A DNA stretch of 64,000 nucleotides from contig NZ_CP120635.1 of assembly GCF_021353295.2 (NCBI RefSeq), forward strand, positions 2,311,501 through 2,375,500, in the 5' to 3' direction. This stretch comes from Pseudodesulfovibrio thermohalotolerans (GTDB lineage: Bacteria; Desulfobacterota; Desulfovibrionia; Desulfovibrionales; Desulfovibrionaceae). The notes below the pieces were generated by a model that saw only the letters and a program-made list of their open reading frames with translations, had not been told where the DNA came from and ran no database searches. A program made the translations under genes and the position numbers. The first letter of the stretch is position 1. The number at the start of each line of letters is the position of its first letter. Of this stretch, positions 35,248 to 44,276 are shown in pieces.

Positions 35248-37794
35248 ATGAAAGAATTATTGCCTATCCTCCCCCGCCCCTCTCGCTACATTGGTAGCGA
35301 ATGGGGGGCTGTGTTCAAGGACCCGACCAAGGTAACCGTACGGTGCGCCCTGGCATTTCCAGACATGTACGAGGTGGGCATGTCCTACCTCGGCCAGAAA
35401 ATCCTGGCCCAGGCTCTCAATGCCCGCCCGGAATTCTGGGCCGAACGGGTCTTCACGCCCGACGAGGAGGCCGGAACCATCCTGCGCGAGCAGGGAGTTC
35501 CGCTGGCCACCCTTGAATCGGACACCCCGCTGGGGGAGATGGACGTCATCGGCTTCAGCCTGACCCACGAGCTTTGCTACACAAACATCCTGTACATGCT
35601 TGATCTGGCTGGCATTCCTGTTCGCAGTGCGGACCGTGAAGCCCCCTTCCCGCTCATCATCGCGGGCGGAGGCGCGGCCTTCAACGCCGAACCCATGGCC
35701 CCGTTCTTCGATGCCATGGTCCTCGGCGACGGCGAAGAAGCCATGCCGCAGGTCCTGACCGCAGTGGAACGCACCAAGGCCCAAGACTTGTCCAAGGAGG
35801 ACCTGCTCTCGGCCCTGGCCGAGATTCCCGGCCTCTATATCCCGTCGTTCTTTGAGGACCAGGGACAGGACAAGCCGCTGAAACCGTTGCGCGAGGGATA
35901 TGAAACCGTGGAAAAAGCCGTGGTTGACGATCTCAACCGCGCTCCCTTCCCTACGGGCCAGGTCATTCCCTTCGGGGCCATCCACGACAGGCTGACCATG
36001 GAAATAGCGCGAGGCTGCACACGCGGCTGCCGCTTCTGCCAGGCGGGCATGATCTACCGCCCGGTCCGCGAACGGTCTCTGGACGGCCTGAACGACATTC
36101 TTACCAATGGGCTGGCCGAGACCGGATACGAGGAAACCTCCATGCTGTCGCTGTCCACCGGCGACTTCTCCGGCCTGGACTCCCTCTTCACCCGAAGCTT
36201 CGACAAGTGCGCGGCCGAACAGATCGCCATATCCCTGCCGTCCCTGCGGGTAGGCTCTCTTTCCGCGCCGATCATGGAACGCATCTCGTCCATCCGGCGC
36301 ACGGGCGCGACCATCGCCCCCGAGGCGGGCAGCCAACGGCTACGCGACGTCATCAACAAGGGCGTGGACGAGGAAGGCCTCCTCGAACACGTCCGGCTGC
36401 TCTTCGAGAACGGCTGGCAGGGGGTAAAGCTCTATTTCATGATCGGCCTGCCCACCGAAACGGACGAGGACCTGGACGCCATCCTGGACCTTTGTATCAA
36501 GGTGCGCGATGCGGCCGGACGGCATATAAAGAGGCTCCAGGTCACGGCGGCGGTTTCGCCCTTCGTGCCTAAGCCGCACACCCCGTTCCAGTGGGAACCG
36601 CAGATTCCCTTGGAAGAAATATACCGGCGCATCAGCCATCTGCGAAACATTTTCCGCCCGCACAAGCGCATTTCCATCAAGTACCACGAGCCGGAGATGA
36701 CCTCGCTGGAAGGCGTCTTCTCGCGCGGCGACCGCCGGTTGGCCGAGGTCGTGGAGCGGGCCTACGCAAAGGGCGCGCTTTTCTCCAGTTGGAAAGACCA
36801 CCTGCGGCTCGAACCGTACCGAGAGGCCATGAACGAGGCCGGGCTCGACTGGGATAAATACACCGGCCCGCGCGATCCCGAAGGCCCCCTGCCCTGGGAC
36901 CACCTGTCCAGCGGACTGACCAAGCGGTTCCTGCTCAAGGAGCGCGAACGCGCCCTCGACGAAAAGATCACCAACGACTGCCGCTATGGGGCGTGCCGCA
37001 ACTGCGGCGTCTGTCAATTCGACGGCCGAATTTCGACTCTGAAGCACCAGGCCGAATACAAGGACATCCGCCCCAAACTGGTCTTTCACAAACGGGACCA
37101 GGAAGGCGAACAGCCGCCCTACACCGTGGAGAAGCCGGACCTGACCGGCAAGGCCGCCCATTATCGCATATGGTACGAAAAGACCGGCCCCGCCGCCTTC
37201 CTCAGCCAACTGGAGTTGCAGGCCGTATTCGAGCGCGCCTTCAGACGAGCCGTGCTGCCCATGACATTCTCGGCCGGATTCCATCCCATGCCCAGGCTCT
37301 CCTTCGGCAAGGCCCTGCCCGTGGGCGTGGAAAGCCGCTGCGAGTGGATCAACGTTTTCCTGCGCAAGGACTTCGCGCCCGAAGAGGTGATCGAACGACT
37401 CGCCCAAAACATGCCCAAGGGGATCGTCCCGTTCAATGCGGAACGCCTGTCCCTGGGGCGCAAGCAGCCCCAGGCAGTGGAAGAGGTCTATACGCTGCGT
37501 TTCGTCGGCGATGACCAGCGCCGCAAAGCGCAATGGCGGGAATTCATGGCCGCCGACAATCATTTCATCGAGAAACGGACCAAGAAGGGCAAACCCAAGC
37601 AGGTGGACCTTCGGCCCATGGTCCGCGAGGCCACGGAGACCGGGGACGAACTGACCCTGGTTCTGGACTGGCGGGATCAATACATGAGCCCGCTGGTCTT
37701 GTGCTTCGCCGTCATGGAAGACGCGGGTCTGCTGGACTTCACCCTGATGAAGACCGAGCAGCGTTTCGAGGCGAAACCGGACGAAACGGCCTAA
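35248..37794 (+). CDS. B12-binding/radical SAM protein fused to a DUF2344 domain
   Basis: 848 residues. The N-terminal part (about 1-200) resembles the cobalamin-binding fold used in this family (DMYEVGMSYLGQKILAQ, ISHEL-type LTHELCYTNILYMLDLA). The radical SAM core (about 245-480) has the cluster motif C257-x3-C261-x2-C264 (CTRGCRFCQAG). The C-terminal 200 residues start at HYRIWYEKTGPAAFLSQLELQAVFERAFRRA (DUF2344). This is the TIGR03960 plus TIGR03936 arrangement, often found near ribonuclease E/G genes. The reaction is unknown, perhaps RNA or protein modification. No clear Shine-Dalgarno is visible. Confidence 0.85.
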   Translation: MKELLPILPRPSRYIGSEWGAVFKDPTKVTVRCALAFPDMYEVGMSYLGQKILAQALNARPEFWAERVFTPDEEAGTILREQGVPLATLESDTPLGEMDVIGFSLTHELCYTNILYMLDLAGIPVRSADREAPFPLIIAGGGAAFNAEPMAPFFDAMVLGDGEEAMPQVLTAVERTKAQDLSKEDLLSALAEIPGLYIPSFFEDQGQDKPLKPLREGYETVEKAVVDDLNRAPFPTGQVIPFGAIHDRLTMEIARGCTRGCRFCQAGMIYRPVRERSLDGLNDILTNGLAETGYEETSMLSLSTGDFSGLDSLFTRSFDKCAAEQIAISLPSLRVGSLSAPIMERISSIRRTGATIAPEAGSQRLRDVINKGVDEEGLLEHVRLLFENGWQGVKLYFMIGLPTETDEDLDAILDLCIKVRDAAGRHIKRLQVTAAVSPFVPKPHTPFQWEPQIPLEEIYRRISHLRNIFRPHKRISIKYHEPEMTSLEGVFSRGDRRLAEVVERAYAKGALFSSWKDHLRLEPYREAMNEAGLDWDKYTGPRDPEGPLPWDHLSSGLTKRFLLKERERALDEKITNDCRYGACRNCGVCQFDGRISTLKHQAEYKDIRPKLVFHKRDQEGEQPPYTVEKPDLTGKAAHYRIWYEKTGPAAFLSQLELQAVFERAFRRAVLPMTFSAGFHPMPRLSFGKALPVGVESRCEWINVFLRKDFAPEEVIERLAQNMPKGIVPFNAERLSLGRKQPQAVEEVYTLRFVGDDQRRKAQWREFMAADNHFIEKRTKKGKPKQVDLRPMVREATETGDELTLVLDWRDQYMSPLVLCFAVMEDAGLLDFTLMKTEQRFEAKPDETA

Positions 37795-38243
37795 TCGAGC
37801 CAGGCGTTGCCCGAGCCTATGCTCACAGCGACCTGCCGGTAAACGACCGTTTCACCCCCGGCCTCGGGGGTCATCCTGATGAGCACGTCCGTCGCCCCTT
37901 CCTCAAGGGCCGAGAACAGATAGCGCGCTCTGGGGCCACTATCGTCGTCATACTCAAAATACCGCTCCATGCGCAGCATTTCCGGGTCGAACGCCGCCCC
38001 GGAGATGCGGTACCCCTTGGAAGACGGCCTGCTCACGTCCAAAGCGAATACATCATTCTTTTCTACGTTGACGGCAGCCCCATATTCATCGTCCAAAACA
38101 ATTGTTTCAACGGGGGAAATCCCACCATCGACAGACGAAAAACCCGAGCAACCAAATAAAAACAGAACAAAATACGAACTCATCGCCAAAAAAATTATTT
38201 TTCTGAACAAGATTCGCCTCCCCACGTATATCGGCAAATTCAT
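37791..38243 (-). CDS. Small lipoprotein with possible chagasin-like fold
   Basis: 150 residues if started at ATG 38243 (other in-frame ATGs at 38297 and 38180; no strong ribosome site at any). The start RRILFRKIIFLAMSSYFVLFLFGC gives a lipoprotein signal with lipidated C32. The mature part is beta-rich: FALDVSRPSSKGYRISGAAF and ARYLFSALEEGATDVLIRM. It could belong to the I42 protease-inhibitor fold (TGY- and F-x-A-x-x-x-G-like positions), but the match is loose. It ends by overlapping the stop of the radical SAM gene convergently. Confidence 0.5.
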   Translation of the reverse strand: MNLPIYVGRRILFRKIIFLAMSSYFVLFLFGCSGFSSVDGGISPVETIVLDDEYGAAVNVEKNDVFALDVSRPSSKGYRISGAAFDPEMLRMERYFEYDDDSGPRARYLFSALEEGATDVLIRMTPEAGGETVVYRQVAVSIGSGNAWLD

Positions 38244-38434
38244 TACGCTATTGTTAAAGCCTGGCGAAGCGTGTATGACTATTTCGTTTATGCCCATTAA
38301 AACTACGCTGTCTCAAGGGTTCCATGCAACCCTTGTTCGGAGGTGTTTTTTGTGGGTTGCGCCCGGTGTGGTGCAAGAGAGGTATGGATCGCGCCGTGCT
38401 GGCGCATTCGGATCAATTTATGGAGGAACAAACA

Positions 38435-40060
38435 ATGAAAGTGTCGACGTTCAAAGCCGCCGGCAAATTCTCCCTGCTCGTTCTCTCGCTCCTGGTTGCC
38501 GCCCTCATGTTGGTCGGCTGCGGCGGTGAAGAGAAGAAAGAAGCAGCCGAGAAAGCCGCTCCCGCTGCCCCTGAAAAAATCACCCTCAAGCTCGCAATGG
38601 ATGCCGACCCGGTATCCCTTGACCCGCATGTCCAGCTTTCCGGCGGCATGCTGCAGTTCTCCCACCTGGTCTTCGACCCGCTGATTCGCTATGACAAGGA
38701 TATGAACTTCGTGCCCCGTCTGGCCGAGAGCTGGGAGCGCATTGATGATCTGACCATGCGCATGCACCTGCGCAAGGGCGTCAAGTTCCATTCCGGCAAC
38801 GAGTTCACCGCCAAGGACGTGGTTTTCACCGTTGACCGCCTGAAGAAGTCCGAGGACTACAAGGGCCTCTTCGAGCCGTTCACCGGCGCCGTGGCCGTCG
38901 ATGACTACACCGTGGACCTGGTCACCAAGAAGCCTTACGGCCTGGTGCTCAACATGGCCACCTACATCTTCCCCCTGGACAGCAAATTCTACTCCGGCAC
39001 CGACGATAAGGGCAAGGCCAAGGACGCCATCGTCAAGACCGACTACTCCTTCGCCAACGTGAACGAGTCCGGGACCGGTCCCTTCACCGTCATCAGCCGC
39101 GAGCAGGGCGTGAAGACTGTCTTCGCACGGTTCAAGGACTACTGGAACAAGGACACCGGCAACGTCGAGGAAATCGTTCTCTCCCCGATCAAGAATGACG
39201 CCACCCGCACCGCCGCCCTCATGTCCGGCGACGTGGACTTCGTCATGCCCGTGCCTCCGCAGGACCTGGAGCGCCTCAAGACCACCGACGGTCTGCATCT
39301 CGTCACCATGTCCGGCTCCCGCATCATCTCCATGCAGCTGAACCAGAAGCGCAACCCGGCCCTGGCCGACCCGAAGGTCCGCCTGGCCATGGCATACGCC
39401 TATGACAACCAGGGTGTGGTCGAGAAGATCATGAACGGCTTCGCCACCGCGGCAGGCCAGATGTCCCCCAAGGGCTACGTCGGTCACCTCGAATCCCTGA
39501 CCCCTCGCTTCGACCTCGAAAAGGCCAAGGCCCTGATGGCCGAGTCCAACTTCCCCAACGGTTTTGAAGCGACGATGATCTCCCCGAACAACCGTTACGT
39601 GAACGACGAGAAGATCGCCGAGGCCTTCGCCTCCATGATGTCCAAGATCGGCATCAAGGTCTCCCTGAAGACCATGCCCAAGGCGCAGTACTGGGATCAG
39701 TTCGACGCCCAGGTCGCCGACATCCAGTTGATCGGCTGGCACTCCGACACCGAGGACTCCGGCAACTTCTTCGAGTTCCTGTCCATGTGCCGCAACACCG
39801 AGACCGGCTACGGCCAGTACAACTCCGGCAACTACTGCAACGCCAAGGTCGACGAGCTGACCCTGGCCGCACAGACCGAGACTGATCCCGCCAAGCGCGC
39901 CGCCGACCTTCAGGAAGCGGAAAAGATTCAGTACGACGAAGCCGGCTTCATCCCGCTGCACTGGCAGAACCTGTCCTGGGCTTCCAAGGCCAACATGAAC
40001 ACCGAAGACATCGTGAACGTCATGAACTTCCCGTACTTCGGCGACCTGGTCATCAACTAG
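38435..40060 (+). CDS. Peptide-type ABC transporter substrate-binding lipoprotein
   Basis: 541 residues from ATG 38435 (GGAGGAA upstream). The signal ends at LVGC (C29), followed by a charged linker rich in Glu, Lys, Ala and Pro. The SBP_bac_5 domain shows LKLAMDADPVSLDPHVQLSGG, VPRLAESWERIDDLTMRMHLRKGVKFHSG, and YNSGNYCNAKVDELTL near the end. It captures oligo- or dipeptides, or nickel/other small ligands, for the permeases that follow. A terminator between it and the permease genes gives the usual excess of binding protein. Confidence 0.92.
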   Translation: MKVSTFKAAGKFSLLVLSLLVAALMLVGCGGEEKKEAAEKAAPAAPEKITLKLAMDADPVSLDPHVQLSGGMLQFSHLVFDPLIRYDKDMNFVPRLAESWERIDDLTMRMHLRKGVKFHSGNEFTAKDVVFTVDRLKKSEDYKGLFEPFTGAVAVDDYTVDLVTKKPYGLVLNMATYIFPLDSKFYSGTDDKGKAKDAIVKTDYSFANVNESGTGPFTVISREQGVKTVFARFKDYWNKDTGNVEEIVLSPIKNDATRTAALMSGDVDFVMPVPPQDLERLKTTDGLHLVTMSGSRIISMQLNQKRNPALADPKVRLAMAYAYDNQGVVEKIMNGFATAAGQMSPKGYVGHLESLTPRFDLEKAKALMAESNFPNGFEATMISPNNRYVNDEKIAEAFASMMSKIGIKVSLKTMPKAQYWDQFDAQVADIQLIGWHSDTEDSGNFFEFLSMCRNTETGYGQYNSGNYCNAKVDELTLAAQTETDPAKRAADLQEAEKIQYDEAGFIPLHWQNLSWASKANMNTEDIVNVMNFPYFGDLVIN

Positions 40061-40096
40061 CGCCCAAGCGACTTGCATTAATCAAAAAATAACAAT

Positions 40097-40131
40097 AAAG
40101 GGGAACCCCGGCCTCGCCAGGGTTCCCCTTT
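40097..40131 (+). terminator. Intra-operon hairpin after the binding-protein gene
   Basis: AAAGGGGAACCC (40097-40108) pairs exactly with GGGTTCCCCTTT (40120-40131). It probably stops a share of transcripts after the first gene or protects its 3' end. Confidence 0.8.
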
Positions 40132-40226
40132 CATACAAAAGTGCGCCTGGGGCCGGGATTGTTGCGGTCCACCCCAAATTCCGGTCACAACCCCGTGCCT
40201 GGACAACATAAAGTCAACGAGTCGAC

Positions 40227-41204
40227 ATGTTTGCATTCACTGTAAAACGAATCCTGCAAGCCGTGGTCGTCATGCTGATCATCAGCTTCATCGGATTCGC
40301 CATCAAACACAACTTTGGCGATCCGGTCCGCGATCTGGTGGGACAGCGGGTCACGGCGACCGAGCGTGCGGAAATCCGCGACCGCCTCGGTCTCAATGAT
40401 CCATTCCCCGTGCAATACGCAAGATTCCTGCGTGACGCCCTGCGCGGCGATCTGGGTCAGAGCTATTTCTTCAAAAAGCCCGCCACGGAAGTCATTATCA
40501 AAAAGGCTCCAGCTACACTGGAACTGGTTTTCTGTGCAGCCTTCATTATCGTGGTCTTATCCATTCCGCTCGGCATTTACTCGGCCATTCGCCCTAAAAG
40601 CCTATTTTCGCGGTTCGTCATGGGTGGGTCCATAGTCGGGGTTTCCATGCCCGTCTTTCTCACGGCCATCCTGCTCATCTACATTTTTTCCGTGGAGTTG
40701 CACTGGCTGCCATCCTATGGCCGAGGCGAAACCGTGCTCCTCTTCGGCTGGTGGGACAGCGGGTTGTTCACCGTTGACGGCCTCCTGCATCTGGTAATGC
40801 CGTCCATTGCCCTCTCCTCCATCATGCTCCCGTTGTTCATCCGGCTCATTCGTTCCGAGATGATGGAGGTGCTGGAAACCGAATACGTCAAGTTCGCCTG
40901 GGCCAAAGGCATCAAGCCCTGGCGCGTCTGGCTGGTACACGCCTTCAAGAACACCCTGCTCCCGGTCATTACCGTGGGCGGTGTGCAGCTCGGTATCATG
41001 GTGGCCTTCACCATCCTCACCGAGACCGTGTTCCAGTGGCAGGGAATGGGCTCCATGTTCATCGAGTCAGTGGAACGTTCCGACACCTCGCTCATGGTCG
41101 CCTACCTTGTCTTCGTGGGCATCGTCTTCGTGCTTGTGAACACTTTTGTGGACATCATCTACGGCCTGGTCAATCCCACGGTCCGAGTGGCAGGGAGGCA
41201 GTAG
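40227..41204 (+). CDS. DppB/OppB-type permease
   Basis: 325 residues, six predicted membrane helices, the inner-membrane BPD_transp_1 fold with the EAA-loop (EYVKFAWAKGIKPWRVWLVHAFKNTLLPV). The early loop RVTATERAEIRDRLGLNDPFPVQYARFLRDAL is the DppB/OppB family marker. It pairs with the next permease. It is separated from the binding-protein gene by the terminator at 40097. Confidence 0.92.
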   Translation: MFAFTVKRILQAVVVMLIISFIGFAIKHNFGDPVRDLVGQRVTATERAEIRDRLGLNDPFPVQYARFLRDALRGDLGQSYFFKKPATEVIIKKAPATLELVFCAAFIIVVLSIPLGIYSAIRPKSLFSRFVMGGSIVGVSMPVFLTAILLIYIFSVELHWLPSYGRGETVLLFGWWDSGLFTVDGLLHLVMPSIALSSIMLPLFIRLIRSEMMEVLETEYVKFAWAKGIKPWRVWLVHAFKNTLLPVITVGGVQLGIMVAFTILTETVFQWQGMGSMFIESVERSDTSLMVAYLVFVGIVFVLVNTFVDIIYGLVNPTVRVAGRQ

Positions 41205-41205
41205 C

Positions 41206-42123
41206 ATGAGATCCCGTTGGCAACGTTTCAAAGAATCCTACATGCTTTACAGCTTCCTGCGTGACCATATGGCCGTGACCTGCTTCGTCATCCTGGCCAT
41301 ATTGGTAACCACGGCGTTCACCGCGCCGATCATTGCGCCGCATGATCCGTACGACACCAAGACCATCGACATCATGAACGCCCAGCTTCCGCCCGTCTGG
41401 TCCGACGGAGGCACCGCCGACTTCCTGCTCGGCACCGACGCCCAGGGCCGCGACATGCTTTCGACCATGCTCTACGGTATGCGCGTTTCCATCATCATCG
41501 GCGTCGGCGCGGTCTGTCTTCAGGCATTCCTGGGCATCGTGGTGGGGCTGCTCTCCGGCTACATCAAGCGGCTGGACAACATCCTCATGCGTATCGCGGA
41601 CGTCCAGCTCTCCTTCTCCACCTACATGGTGGCCATCTTCATCGGCGCCATCGTCCAGACGGCTTTCGGCGTGGCCGGATACGACAAGGTCGCCGTGCCG
41701 CTTATCATCGTCATCATCGGTTTGGCCGAATGGCCCCAGTACGCCCGAACCGTCCGCGCCTCGGTGCTGGCCGAACGCAAGAAGGAATACGTCGAGGCGG
41801 CCCGAGTCATCGGCCTGTCGAAATCCCGCATCATGTGGCGGCACATTCTGCCCAACACACTCTCTCCGGTGCTCGTTATCTCCACCGTCCAGGTGGCCAA
41901 CGCCATCATGAGCGAGGCGGCCCTCTCCTTCCTTGGACTGGGAATGCCCGTGACCAAACCTTCGCTGGGATCGCTGATCACCGCCGGTTTCGAATACATC
42001 TTCTCCGGCTCCTGGTGGATCACCATCTTCCCCGGCTTCCTGCTGGTCACCCTGATCCTGGTCATCAACCTCCTGGGCGACTGGGTCCGGGACTTCCTCA
42101 ACCCCAAACTCTACAAGGGGTAA
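41206..42123 (+). CDS. DppC/OppC-type permease
   Basis: 305 residues from ATG 41206 with AGGGAGG upstream; the longer frame to 41146 overlaps the previous gene. The typical DppC periplasmic loop FLLGTDAQGRDMLSTMLYGMRVSIIIG is present, as is the cytoplasmic EAA-loop (EYVEAARVIGLSKSRIMWRHILPNTLSPV). It forms the channel with the DppB-type protein. It begins one base after the upstream stop. Confidence 0.93.
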   Translation: MRSRWQRFKESYMLYSFLRDHMAVTCFVILAILVTTAFTAPIIAPHDPYDTKTIDIMNAQLPPVWSDGGTADFLLGTDAQGRDMLSTMLYGMRVSIIIGVGAVCLQAFLGIVVGLLSGYIKRLDNILMRIADVQLSFSTYMVAIFIGAIVQTAFGVAGYDKVAVPLIIVIIGLAEWPQYARTVRASVLAERKKEYVEAARVIGLSKSRIMWRHILPNTLSPVLVISTVQVANAIMSEAALSFLGLGMPVTKPSLGSLITAGFEYIFSGSWWITIFPGFLLVTLILVINLLGDWVRDFLNPKLYKG

Positions 42124-42126
42124 GGC

Positions 42127-43098
42127 GTGGAAAAACTCATAGATATAAAAAACCTGCGCGTGGACTTCGCCCTGCGCTCCGGCAGAGTCCGGGCCGTGCG
42201 CGATGTCAGCCTGGTCATCAATAAAGGCGAACGCCTCGGCATTGTCGGCGAATCCGGCGCGGGTAAATCCGTGCTCGGCTTCTCCATCATCAACCTCATC
42301 TCCAAGCCCGGCAGAATCACCGGCGGAGAGATTCTCTTCGAAGGCATGGACCTGGTCAAAATCAATGCAGACCAGATGCGCCACGTCCGCGGCAATGAAA
42401 TCTCCATGATCTTCCAGGACCCCATGATGACCCTCAACCCGGTGCTGACCATCGGCACCCAGATGAAGGAAACCATCCGGGCCCACATGAACGTCTCCGA
42501 CAAGGAAGCCGAGGCCATCTGCCTGGACAAACTGCGCAAGGTCTACATTCCCTCCCCGGAAAAACGGCTCAAGCAGTACCCGCACGAGTTCTCCGGCGGT
42601 ATGCGCCAGCGCATCGTCATCGCCATCTCGCTGCTGACCAACCCCAAGCTCATCATCGCCGACGAGCCCACCACGGCCCTTGACGTGACCATCCAGGCCG
42701 AGATCATGGACCTGCTCCTGGAGCTCTGCGAAAAGGAAAACATGGGGCTGATCCTCATCACCCATGACCTGGCGGTGGTCTCCGAGGTCACTCAACGCAT
42801 CGCCGTGCTCTACGCGGGCAAAGTGGTGGAACTCGGCGCAGCCAACCAGCTCATCTCCAACCCGCAGCACCCCTACACCAAGGGGCTCATCCAGGCTTTG
42901 CCGCAGATGGCGGGCGGAGCAAGGCGGCTCAACCAGATTCCCGGCATGATGCCGTCCCTGCTGAACATGCCCAAGGGATGCCCCTTCGAACCGCGTTGCA
43001 CCGTCGGCAGCGAACGCTGCAAGACCGAGATCCCCAAACTCCACGCTCTCGAAAACGGCACGCAGGTCGCCTGTTTCAAATGTGAAGGAGGCGAATAG
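42127..43098 (+). CDS. DppD/OppD-type ATPase
   Basis: 323 residues, GTG start at 42127 with AAGGGGTAAGG before it. Walker A GESGAGKSVLGF, signature FSGGMRQRIVIA, Walker B IIADEPTTALDV and the C-terminal oligo_HPY extension with four Cys (GCPFEPRCTVGSERC...ACFKC), which in relatives binds a [4Fe-4S] cluster. It supplies ATP energy for peptide uptake together with the next gene. Two bases separate the genes. Confidence 0.94.
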   Translation: MEKLIDIKNLRVDFALRSGRVRAVRDVSLVINKGERLGIVGESGAGKSVLGFSIINLISKPGRITGGEILFEGMDLVKINADQMRHVRGNEISMIFQDPMMTLNPVLTIGTQMKETIRAHMNVSDKEAEAICLDKLRKVYIPSPEKRLKQYPHEFSGGMRQRIVIAISLLTNPKLIIADEPTTALDVTIQAEIMDLLLELCEKENMGLILITHDLAVVSEVTQRIAVLYAGKVVELGAANQLISNPQHPYTKGLIQALPQMAGGARRLNQIPGMMPSLLNMPKGCPFEPRCTVGSERCKTEIPKLHALENGTQVACFKCEGGE

Positions 43099-43100
43099 CC

Positions 43101-44108
43101 ATGAGTGCCATCCTCGAAGTCAAGGACATCGACAAACACTTCGACATATCCGGCTCGGTCATCGACCAGCTTCGGCTCACCGGCGGCAAGATCACCCGCA
43201 AAAAAACAGTGGTCAAGGCTGTCAACAGCGTCTCCCTGGAAGTCCAGGCGGGCGAAACCCTGAGCGTGGTCGGTGAATCCGGCTGCGGAAAATCCACCCT
43301 GGCCCGTACGGTCATGGGCCTGTACCGGCCCAACAAGGGCGAGATTCACTATCGGGGTGCGCGCATCGACAACCTGAGCTCCCACAAGATGCTCCCCTAC
43401 CGGACCAAAATGCAGATGGTCTTCCAGGACCCTTACGCATCCCTCAACCCGCGCATGACCGTGCGCCAGATTCTTGAGGAGCCGGTCCGCTTCCACAACC
43501 CCGACATGAGCCGCGACGAGGTCAGCGACCGCGTTGCCGAGGTCATGTGCCAGGTGGGTGTGGACCCGGTCTGGGCCACCAACTTCCCGCACGAATTCTC
43601 CGGCGGTCAGCGCCAGCGCATCTCCATCGCCCGCGCCCTGGTCCTCGACCCGGAATTCATCGCGGCCGACGAGCCCATCGCAGCCCTGGACGTTTCCATT
43701 CAGGCCCAGATTCTCAACCTGCTCATGGACGCCCAGGAACAGCGCGGGCTGACCTATCTGTTCATCAGCCATGACCTGAGCGTGGTCGAGCACATTTCGA
43801 ACCGCGTGCTGGTCATGTATCTCGGTTGCGTCTGCGAGCTGGGTACCGCCAAGGAGCTGTTTTCCAACCCGAAGCACCCCTACACCCAGGCGCTGCTTTC
43901 GGCGATCCCCAAGCTCGGCGGAACGGCCGGCGGCCACGTCAAACTGTCGGGTGACGTGCCCACTCCCATCAACCTGCCCACCGGCTGCGTTTTCCATGGC
44001 CGGTGTCAGCACGCCAACGAGCGCTGCACCCGGGAAATCCCCAGACAGCAAACGCTCGCCAACGGCACCGTGGTAGCCTGTCACGGCGTCGAGGAAGGCC
44101 GCCTGTAA
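43101..44108 (+). CDS. DppF/OppF-type ATPase
   Basis: 335 residues. Walker A GESGCGKSTLAR, signature FSGGQRQRISIA, Walker B FIAADEPIAALDVS. Residues 20-40 hold the DppF-type insert (QLRLTGGKITRKKTVVKAVN). The C-terminal Cys set (GCVFHGRCQHANERC...ACH) repeats the cluster pattern of the partner. It closes the operon, and the strong terminator at 44197 follows 89 bases later. Confidence 0.94.
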   Translation: MSAILEVKDIDKHFDISGSVIDQLRLTGGKITRKKTVVKAVNSVSLEVQAGETLSVVGESGCGKSTLARTVMGLYRPNKGEIHYRGARIDNLSSHKMLPYRTKMQMVFQDPYASLNPRMTVRQILEEPVRFHNPDMSRDEVSDRVAEVMCQVGVDPVWATNFPHEFSGGQRQRISIARALVLDPEFIAADEPIAALDVSIQAQILNLLMDAQEQRGLTYLFISHDLSVVEHISNRVLVMYLGCVCELGTAKELFSNPKHPYTQALLSAIPKLGGTAGGHVKLSGDVPTPINLPTGCVFHGRCQHANERCTREIPRQQTLANGTVVACHGVEEGRL

Positions 44109-44196
44109 CCTGCCAAGGCGTTCCCTCGTCCCGCTTTTGCCGAGACTTCGCTTGAAGCCCGCGGGGAAACGAACGAGACGGATCGATATGCAACAA

Positions 44197-44232
44197 AAAA
44201 AACGGCGCACCGTAAATGGTGCGCCGTTTTTT
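44197..44232. terminator. Bidirectional Rho-independent terminator
   Basis: A-rich tract then CGGCGCACC (44203-44211), loop GTAAAT, GGTGCGCCG (44218-44226) and TTTTTT. A's on the left serve as T's for the minus strand, so it can serve both the peptide operon and the convergent reductase gene. Confidence 0.9.
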
Positions 44233-44276
44233 ATTGTCGATTGGTCGGGCTGAAAGTTATCTTCAGCCGCCCGGCC

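Noticed and set aside
41170..43044. 624-codon minus-strand frame opposite the peptide transporter genes
   Set aside because: Antisense shadow across three real genes.
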